A stretch of DNA of 64,000 bases from Eutreptiella sp. 'Long Island Sound 2002'. Lineage: Eukaryota; Euglenozoa; Euglenophyceae; Eutreptiales; Eutreptiaceae. This document shows, piece after piece, positions 54,201-62,400 of this stretch. Positions within the stretch are counted from its first letter, which is position 1, and every line of letters starts with the position of its first letter. The stretch spans positions 30,511,380 through 30,575,379 of the forward strand of contig OZ038398.1 in NCBI GenBank assembly GCA_964036045.1. The letters run 5' to 3'. The notes below the pieces were generated by a model. It was not told where the DNA came from. It did no database searches and was given only the letters and a program-made list of their open reading frames with translations. Position numbers and translations under genes: made by a program.

Positions 54201-57200
54201 ATTCTCGGAAAATTCTCGGAAAATTCTCAGAAAATTCTCGGAAAATTCTCGGAAAATTGACGGAAAATTCTCGGAAAATTCTCGGAAAATTCTCGGAAAA
54301 TTCTCGGAAAATTCTCGGAAAATTGACGGAAAATTCTCGGAAAATTCTCGGAAAATTCTCGGAAAATTTTTGGAAAATTCTCGGAGAATCCTCGGCAAAT
54401 TCTCGGAAAATTCTCGGAAAATTCTCGGAAAATTCTCGGAAAATTCTTGGAAAAATCTCGGAAAATTCTCGGAAAATTCTCGGAAAATTCTCAGAAAATT
54501 CTCGGAAAATTCTCGGAAAATCTTCGGAAAATTCTCCGAAAATTCTCGGAAAATTGACGGAAAATTCTCGGAAAATTCTCAGAAAATTCTCGGAAAATTC
54601 TCGGAAAATTCTCGGAAAATTCTCAGAAAATTCTCGGAAAATTCTCGGAAAATTCTCGGAGAATCCTCGGCCAATTCTCGGAAAATTCTCGGAAAATTCT
54701 CGGAAAATTCTCGGAAAATTCTGGGAAAAATCTCGGAAAATTCTCGGAAAATTCTCGGAAAATTCTCAGAAAATTCTCGGAAAATTCTCGGAAAATTCTC
54801 GGAAAATTCTCGGAAAATTCTCGGAAAATTCTCGGAAAATTCTCGGAAAATTCTCAGAAAATTCTCGGAAAATTCTCGGAAAATTGACGGAAAATTCTCG
54901 GAAAATTCTCGGAAATTCTCGGAAAATTCCCGGAAAATTCTCGGAAAATTCTCGGAAAATTCTCGGAAAATTCTCGGAAAATTCTCGGAAAATTCTCGGA
55001 AAATTCTCGGAAAATTCTCGGAAAATTCTCAGAAAATTCTCGGAAAATTCTCAGAAAATTCTCGGAGAATCCTCGGCAAATTCTCGGAAAATTCTCCGAA
55101 AATTCTCTGAAAATTCTCGGAAAATTCTGGGAAAAATCTCGGAAAATTCTCGGAAAATTCTCGGAAAATTCTCAGAAAATTCTCGGAAAATTCTCGGAAA
55201 TCTTTCGGAAAATTCTCGGAAAATTCTCGGAAAATTGACGGAAAATTCTCGGAAAATTCTCAGAAAATTCTCGGAAAATTCTCAGAAAATTCTCGGAAAA
55301 TTCTCGGAAAATTCTCGGAAAATTCTCGGAAAATTCTTGGAAAATTCTCCGAAAATTCTCGGAAAATTCTCGGAGAATCCTCGGCAAATTCTCGGAAAAT
55401 TCTCGGAAAATTGTCGGAAAATTCTCGGAAAATTCTGGGAAAAATCTCGGAAAATTCTCGGAAAATTCTCGGAAAATTCTCAGAAAATTGTCGGAAAATT
55501 CTCGGAAAATTCTCGGAAAATTCTCGGAAAATTGACGGAAAATTCTCGGAAAATTCTCAGAAAATTCTCGGAAAATTCTCAGAAAATTCTCGGAAAATTC
55601 TCGGAAAATTCTCGGACAATTCTCGGAAAATTCTCGGAAAATTCTCGGAAAATTCTCGGAAAATTCTCGGAAAATTGACGGAAAATTCTCGGAAAATTCT
55701 CGGAAAATTCTCGGAAAATTCTCGGAAAATTCTCGGAGAATCCTCGGCAAATTCTCGGAAAATTCTTGGAAAATTCTCGGAAAATTCTCGGAAAATTCTG
55801 GGAAAAATCTCGGAAAATTCTCGGAAAATTCTCGGAAAATTCTCAGAAAATTCTCGGAAAATTCTCGGAAAATTTTCGGAAAATTCTCGGAAAATTCTCG
55901 GAAAATTCTCGGAAAATTCTCGGAAAATTCTCGGAAAATTCTCGGAAAATTCTCAGAAAATTCTCGGAAAATTCTCGGAAAATTCTCGGAGAATCCTCGG
56001 CAAATTCTCGGAAAATTGACGGAAAATTCTCGGAAAATTCTCAGAAAATTCTCGGAAAATTCTCAGAAAATTCTCGGAAAATTCTCGGAAAATTCTCGGA
56101 AAATTCTCGGAAAATTCTCGGAAAATTCTCGGAAAATTCTCGGAAAATTCTCGGAAAATTGACGGAAAATTCTCGGAAAATTCTCGGAAAATTCTCGGAA
56201 AATTCTCGGAGAATCCTCGGCAAATTCTCGGAAAATTCTCGGAAAATTCTCGGAAAATTCTCGGAAAATTCTGGGAAAAATCTCGGAAAATTCTCGGAAA
56301 ATTCTCGGAAAATTCTCAGAAAATTCTCGGAAAATTCTCGGAAAATTCTCGGAAAATTCTCGGAAAATTCTCGGAAAATTGAAGGAAAATTCTCGGATAA
56401 TTCTCGGAAAATTCTCAGAAAATTCTCGGAAAATTCTCAGAAAATTCTCGGAAAATTCTCGGAAAATTCTCGGAAAATTCTCGGAAAATTCTCGGAAAAT
56501 TCTCGGAAAATTCTCGGAAAATTCTCGGAAAATTGACGGAAAATTCTCGGAAAATTCTCGAAAAATTCTCGGAAAATTCTCGGAAAATTCTCGGAGAATC
56601 CTCGGCAAATTCTCGGAAAATTCTTGGAAAATTCTCGGAAAATTCTCGGAAAATTCTGGGAAAAATCTCGGAAAATTCTCGGAAAATTCTCGGAAAATTC
56701 TCAGAAAATTCTCGGAAAATTCTCGGAAAATTTTCGGAAAATTCTCGGAAAATTGACGGAAAATTGACGGAAAATTCTCGGAAAATTCTCAGAAAATTCT
56801 CGGAAAATTCTCAGAAAATTCTCGGAAAATTCTCGGAAAATTCTCGGAAAATTCTCGGAAAATTCTCGGAAAATTGACGGAAAATTCTCGGAAAATTCTC
56901 AGAAAATTCTCGGAAAATTCTCAGAAAATTCTCGGAAAATTCTCGGAAAATTCTCGGAAAATTCTCGGAAAATTCTCGGAAAATTCTCGGAAAATTCTCG
57001 GAAAATTGACGGAAAATTCTCGGAAAATTCTCGGAAAATTCTCGGAAAATTCTCGGAAAATCCTCGGAGAACTTGGCAAATTCTCGGAAAATTCTTGGAA
57101 AATTCTCGGAAAATTCTCCGAAAATTCTGGGAAAAATCTCGGAAAATTCTCGGAAAATTCTCGGAAAATTCTCAGAAAATTCTCGGAAAATTCTCGGAAA

Positions 57201-57360
57201 ATTTTCGGAAAATTCTCGGAAAATTCTCGGAAAATTGACGGAAAATTCTCGGAAAATTCTCAGAAAATTCTCGGAAAATTCTCGGAAAATTCTCAGAAAA
57301 TTCTCGGAAAATTCTCGGAAAATTCTCGGAGAATCCTCGGCAAATTCTCGGAAAATTGAC
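45230..57360 (+). repeat. 6.0-6.2-kb tandem duplication, the largest clean HOR pair
   Basis: Copy 1 about 45,230-51,350, copy 2 about 51,350-57,360. The offset is 6,127 at the start (TTCGCGG 45,359/51,486), 6,017-6,018 for boxes 46022, 46297, 46836, 47210 and 47485 (partners 52039, 52314, 52854, 53228, 53503), and 6,226 (566 units) or 6,227 for boxes 48156-50367 (partners 54383-56593). The step from 6,018 to 6,227 equals 19 units. Private variants shared at 6,226 include GAAGG with GGATAATTC (50,155-50,172 and 56,381-56,398), GGACAATTC (49,389/55,615) and AAACTCTCGG (47,721/53,947). The stretches 48,946-49,524 and 55,172-55,750 translate identically. Confidence 0.9.
57060..57080 (+). repeat. 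Box copy with 2-bp deletion
   Basis: The box reads GGAGAACTTGGC instead of GGAGAATCCTCGGC: two bases lost and one changed. Its 6.2-kb partner at 50851 is intact, so the change followed the duplication. It lies near the end of the second 6.2-kb copy, where the offset drops to about 6,213-6,215. Confidence 0.85.
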
Positions 57361-59494
57361 GGAAAATTCTCGGAAAATTCTCAGAAAATTCTCGGAAAAT
57401 TCTCAGAAAATTCTCGGAAAATTCTCGGAAAATTCTCGGAAAATTCTCGGAAAATTCTCGGAAAATTCTCGGAAAATTCTCGGAAAATTGACGGAAAATT
57501 CTCGGAAAATTCTCGGAAAATTCTCGGAAAATTCTCGGAAAATTCTCGGAGAATCCTCGGCAAATTCTCGGAAAATTCTCGGAAAATTCTCGGAAAATTC
57601 TCGGAAAATTCTGGGAAAAATCTCGGAAAATTCTCGGAAAATTCTCGGAAAATTCTCAGAAAATTCTCGGAAAATTCTCGGAAAATTCTCGGAAAATTCT
57701 CGGAAAATTCTCGGAAAATTGACGGAAAATTCTCGGAAAATTCTCAGAAAATTCTCGGAAAATTCTCAGAAAATTCTCGGAAAATTCTCGGAAAATTCTC
57801 GGAAAATTCTCGGAAAATTCTCGGAAAATTCTCCGAAAATTCTCGGAAAATTCTCGGAAAATTCTCGGAAAATTCTCGGAAAACTGACGGAAAATTCTCG
57901 GAAAATTCTCGGAAAATTCTCGGAAAATTCTCGGAAAATTCTCGGAGAATCCTCGGCAAATTCTCGGAAAATTCTCGGAAAATTCTCGGAAAATTCTCGG
58001 AAAATTCTGGGAAAAATCTCGGAAAATTCTCGGAAAATTCTCGGAAAATTCTCAGAAAATTCTCGGAAAATTCTCGGAAAATTCTCGGAAAATTCTCGGA
58101 AAATTCTCGGAAAATTGACGGAAAATTCTCGGAAACATCTCAGAAAATTCTCGGAAAATTCTCAGAAAATTCTCGGAAAATTCTCGGAAAATTCTCGGAA
58201 AATTCTCGGAAAATTCTCGGAAAATTCTCGGAAAATTCTCGGAAAATTCTCGGAAAATTGACGGAAAATTCTCGGAAAATTCTCGGAAAATTCTCGGAAA
58301 ATTCTCGGAAAATTCTCGGAGAATCCTCGGCAAATTCTCGGAAAATTCTTGGAAAATTCTCGGAAAATTCTCGGAAAATTCTGGGAAAAATCTCGGAAAA
58401 TTCTCGGAAAATTCTCGGAAAATTCTCAGAAAATTCTCGGAAAATTCTCGGAAAATTTTCGGAAAATTCTCGGAAAATTGACGGAAAATTGACGGAAAAT
58501 TCTCGGAAAATTCTCAGAAAATTCTCGGAAAATTCTCGGAAAATTCTCGGAAAATTCTCAGAAAATTCTCGGAAAATTCTCGGAAAATTCTCGGAGAATC
58601 CTCGGCAAATTCTCGAAAAATTCTCGGAAAATTCTCGGAAAATTCTCGGAAAATTCTGGGAAAAATCTCGGAAAATTCTCGGAAAATTCTCGGAAAATTC
58701 TCAGAAAATTCTCGGAAAATTCTCGGAAAATTCTCGGAAAATTCTCGGAAAATTCTCGGAAAATTCTCGGAAAATTCTCAGAAAATTCTCGGAAAATTCT
58801 CGGAAAATTGACGGAAAATTCTCGGAAAATTCTCGGAAAATTCTCGGAAAATTCTCGGAAAATTCTCGGAAAATTCTCGGAAAATTCTCGGAAAATTGAG
58901 GGAAAATTCTCGGAAAATTCTCAGAAAATTCTCGGAAAATTCTCGGAAAATTCTCGGAAAATTCTCGGAAAATTCTCGGAAAATTCTCGGAAAATTCTCG
59001 GAAAATTCTCGGAAAATTCTCGGAAAATTCTCGGAAAATTCTCGGAAAATTCTCGGAAAATTGACGGAAAATTCTCGGAAAATTCTCGGAAAATTCTCGG
59101 AAAATTCTCGGAAAATTCTCGGAGAATCCTCGGCAAATTCTCGGAAAATTCTCGGAAAATTCTCGGAAAATTCTCGGAAAATTCTGGGAAAAATCTCGGA
59201 AAATTCTCGGAAAATTCTCGGAAAATTCTCAGAAAATTCTCGGAAAATTCTCGGAAAATTCTCGGAAAATTCTCGGAAAATTCTCGGAAAATTGACGGAA
59301 AATTCTCGGAAAATTCTCAGAAAATTCTCGGAAAATTCTCAGAAAATTCTCGGAAAATTCTCGGAAAATTCTCGGAAAATTCTCGGAAAATTCTCGGAAA
59401 ATTCTCGGAAAATTCTCGGAAAATTCTCGGAAAATTGACGGAAAATTCTCGGAAAAATCTTGGAAAATTCTCGGAAAATTCTCGGAAAATTCTC

Positions 59495-62400
59495 GGAGAA
59501 TCCTCGGCAAATTCTCGGAAAATTCTTGGAAAATTCTCGGAAAATTCTCGGAAAATTCTGGCAAAAATCTCGGAAAATTCTCGGAAAATTCTCGGAAAAT
59601 TCTCAGAAAATTCTCGGAAAATTCTCGGAAAATTTTCGGAAAATTCTCGGAAAATTGACGGAAAATTGACGGAAAATTCTCGGAAAATTCTCAGAAAATT
59701 CTCGGAAAATTCTCGGAAAATTCTCGGAAAATTCTCAGAAAATTCTCGGAAAATTCTCGGAAAATTCTCGGAGAATCCTCGGCAAATTCTCGGAAAATTC
59801 TCGGAAAATTCTCGGAAAATTCTCGGAAAATTCTGGGAAAAATCTCGGAAAATTCTCGGAAAATTCTCGGAAAATTCTCAGAAAATTCTCGGAAAATTCT
59901 CGGAAAATTCTCGGAAAATTCTCGGAAAATTCTCGGAAAATTCTCGGAAAATTCTCGGAAAATTCTCAGAAAATTCTCGGAAAATTCTCGGAAAATTGAC
60001 GGAAAATTCTCGGAAAATTCTCGGAAAATTCTCGGAAAATTCTCGGAAAATTCTCGGAAAATTCTCGGAAAATTCTCGGAAAATTCTCGGAAAATTCTCA
60101 GAAAATTCTCGGAAAATTCTCGGAAAATTCTCGGAAAATTCTCGGAAAATTGACGGAAAATTCTCGGAAAATTCTCGGAAAATTCTCAGAAAATTCTCGG
60201 AAAATTCTCAGAAAATTCTCGGAGAATCCTCGGCAAATTCTCGGAAAATTCTCGGAAAATTCTCGGAAAATTCTCGGAAAATTCTGGGAAAAATCTCGGA
60301 AAATTCTCGGAAAATTCTCGGAAAATTCTCAGAAAATTCTCGGAAAATTCTCGGAAAATTTTCGGAAAATTCTCGGAAAATTCTCGGAAAATTGACGGAA
60401 AATTCTCGGAAAATTCTCAGAAAATTCTCGGAAAATTCTCAGAAAATTCTCGGAAAATTCTCGGAAAATTCTCGGAAAATTCTCGGAAAATTCTCGGAAA
60501 ATTCTCGGAAAATTCTCGGAAAATTCTCGGAAAATTGACGGAAAATTCTCGGAAAATTCTCGGAAAATTCTCGGAAAATTCTCGGAGAATCCTCGGCAAA
60601 TTCTCGGAAAATTCTCGGAAAATTCTCGGAAAATTCTCGGAAAATTCTGGGAAAATTCTCGGAAAATTCACGGAAAATTCTCGGAAAATTCTCAGAAAAT
60701 TCTCGGAAAATTCTCGGAAAATTCTCGGAAAATTCTCGGAAAATTCTCGGAAAATTGACGGAAAATTCTCGGAAAATTCTCAGAAAATTCTCGGAAAATT
60801 CTCGGAAAATTCTCAGAAAAATTCTCAGAAAATTCTCGGAAAATTCTCGGAAAATTCTCGGAGAATCCTCGGCAAATTCTCGGAAAATTCTCGGAAAATT
60901 CTCGGAAAATTCTCGGAAAATTCTGGGAAAAATCTCGGAAAATTACCGGGAAATTCTCGGAAAATTCTCAGAAAATTCTCGGAAAATTCTCGGAAAATTC
61001 ACGGAAAATTCTCGGAAAATTCTCGGAAAATTCTCGGAAAATTCTCGGAAAATTCTCAGAAAATTCTCGGAAAATTCTCGGAAAATTCTCGGAAAATTCT
61101 CGGAAAATTCTCGGAAAATTCTCAGAAAATTCTCGGAAAATTCTCGGAAAATTCTCGGAAAATTCTCGGAAAATTCTCGGAAAATTGACGGAAAATTGTC
61201 GGAAAATTCTCGGAAAATTCTGGGAAAAATCTCGGAAAATTCTCGGAAAATTCGCGGAAAATTCTCAGAAAATTCTCGGAAAATTCTCGGAAAATTCTCG
61301 GCAAATTCTCGGAAAATTCTCGGAAAATTCTCGGAAAATTCTCGGAAAATTCTGGGAAAAATCTCGGAAAATTCTCGGAAAATTCTCGGAAAATTCTCAG
61401 AAAATTCTCGGAAAATTCTCGGAAAATTCTCAGAAAATTCTCGGAAAATTCCCGGAAAATTCTCGGAAAATTCTCGGAAAATTCTCGGAAAATTCTCCGA
61501 AAATTCTCGGAAAATTCTCGGAAAATTCTCGGAAAATTCTCGGAAAATTCTCGGAAAATTCTCGGAAAATTCTCAGAAAATTCTCGGAAAATTCTCGGAA
61601 AATTCTCGGAAAATTCTCGGAAAATTGACGGAAAATTCTCGGAAAATTCTCGGAAAATTCTCGGAAAATTCTCGGAAAATTCTCGGAAAATTCTCGGAAA
61701 ATTCTCGGAAAATTCTCGGAAAATTCTCGGAAAATTGACAGAAAATTCTCGGAAAATTCTCAGAAAATTCTCGGAAAATTCTCAGAAAATTCTCGGAAAA
61801 TTCTCGGAAAATTCTCGGAAAATTCTCGGAAAATTCTCGGAAAATTCTCGGAAAATTCTCGGAAAATTCTCGGAAAATTGACGGAAAATTCTCGGAAAAT
61901 TCTCGGAAAATTCTCGGAAAATTCTCGGAAAATTCTCGGAGAATCCTCGGCAAATTCTCGGAAAATTCTCGGAAAATTCTCGGAAAATTCTCGGAAAATT
62001 CTGGGAAAAATCTCGGAAAATTCTCGGAAAATTCTCGGAAAATTCTCAGAAAATTCTCGGAAAATTCTCGGAAAATTTTCGGAAAATTCTCAGAAAATTC
62101 TCGGAAAATTGACGGAAAATTCTCGGAAAATTCTCAGAAAATTCTCGGAAAATTCTCGGAAAATTCTCGGAAAATTCTCAGAAAATTCTCGGAAAATTCT
62201 CGGAAAATTCTCGGAGAATCTTCGGCAAATTCTCGGAAAATTCTCGGAAAATTCTCGGAAAATTCTCGGAAAATTCTGGGAAAAATCTCGGAAAATTCTC
62301 GGAAAATTCTCGGAAAATTCTCAGAAAATTCTCGGAAAATTCTCGGAAAATTCTCGGAAAATTCTCGGAAAATTCTCGGAAAATTCTCGGAAAATTCTCG

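Larger units (their letters stand above)
43100..59490 (+). repeat. Super-repeat copy D (about 16 kb)
   Basis: Landmarks in order: extra-A site (about 44,909), TTCGCGG (45,359), TCGTCAAATTCCC (46,583), TTTTTCG and TTTTTGG (47,195; 48,139), GGAAATCTTTCGG (48,970). From TTCGCGG onward the whole set repeats at 51,486-55,196 because of the 6.2-kb duplication. Boxes 43601 and 43876 match copy E at offset 15,894, boxes 44679 and 44955 at 15,905, and boxes 46022, 46297 and 46836 at 15,916; the offset changes in single 11-bp steps. Confidence 0.75.

Noticed and set aside
50659-55110. A 1,483-codon open frame and many other long frames on both strands
   Set aside because: They start at TTG of TTGACGG, not ATG, and end at TGA of the same or a similar variant. 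The monomer has no stop in any frame, both strands are open at once, and the peptide is only the translated 11-mer. No promoter, splice signal or codon bias supports a gene.
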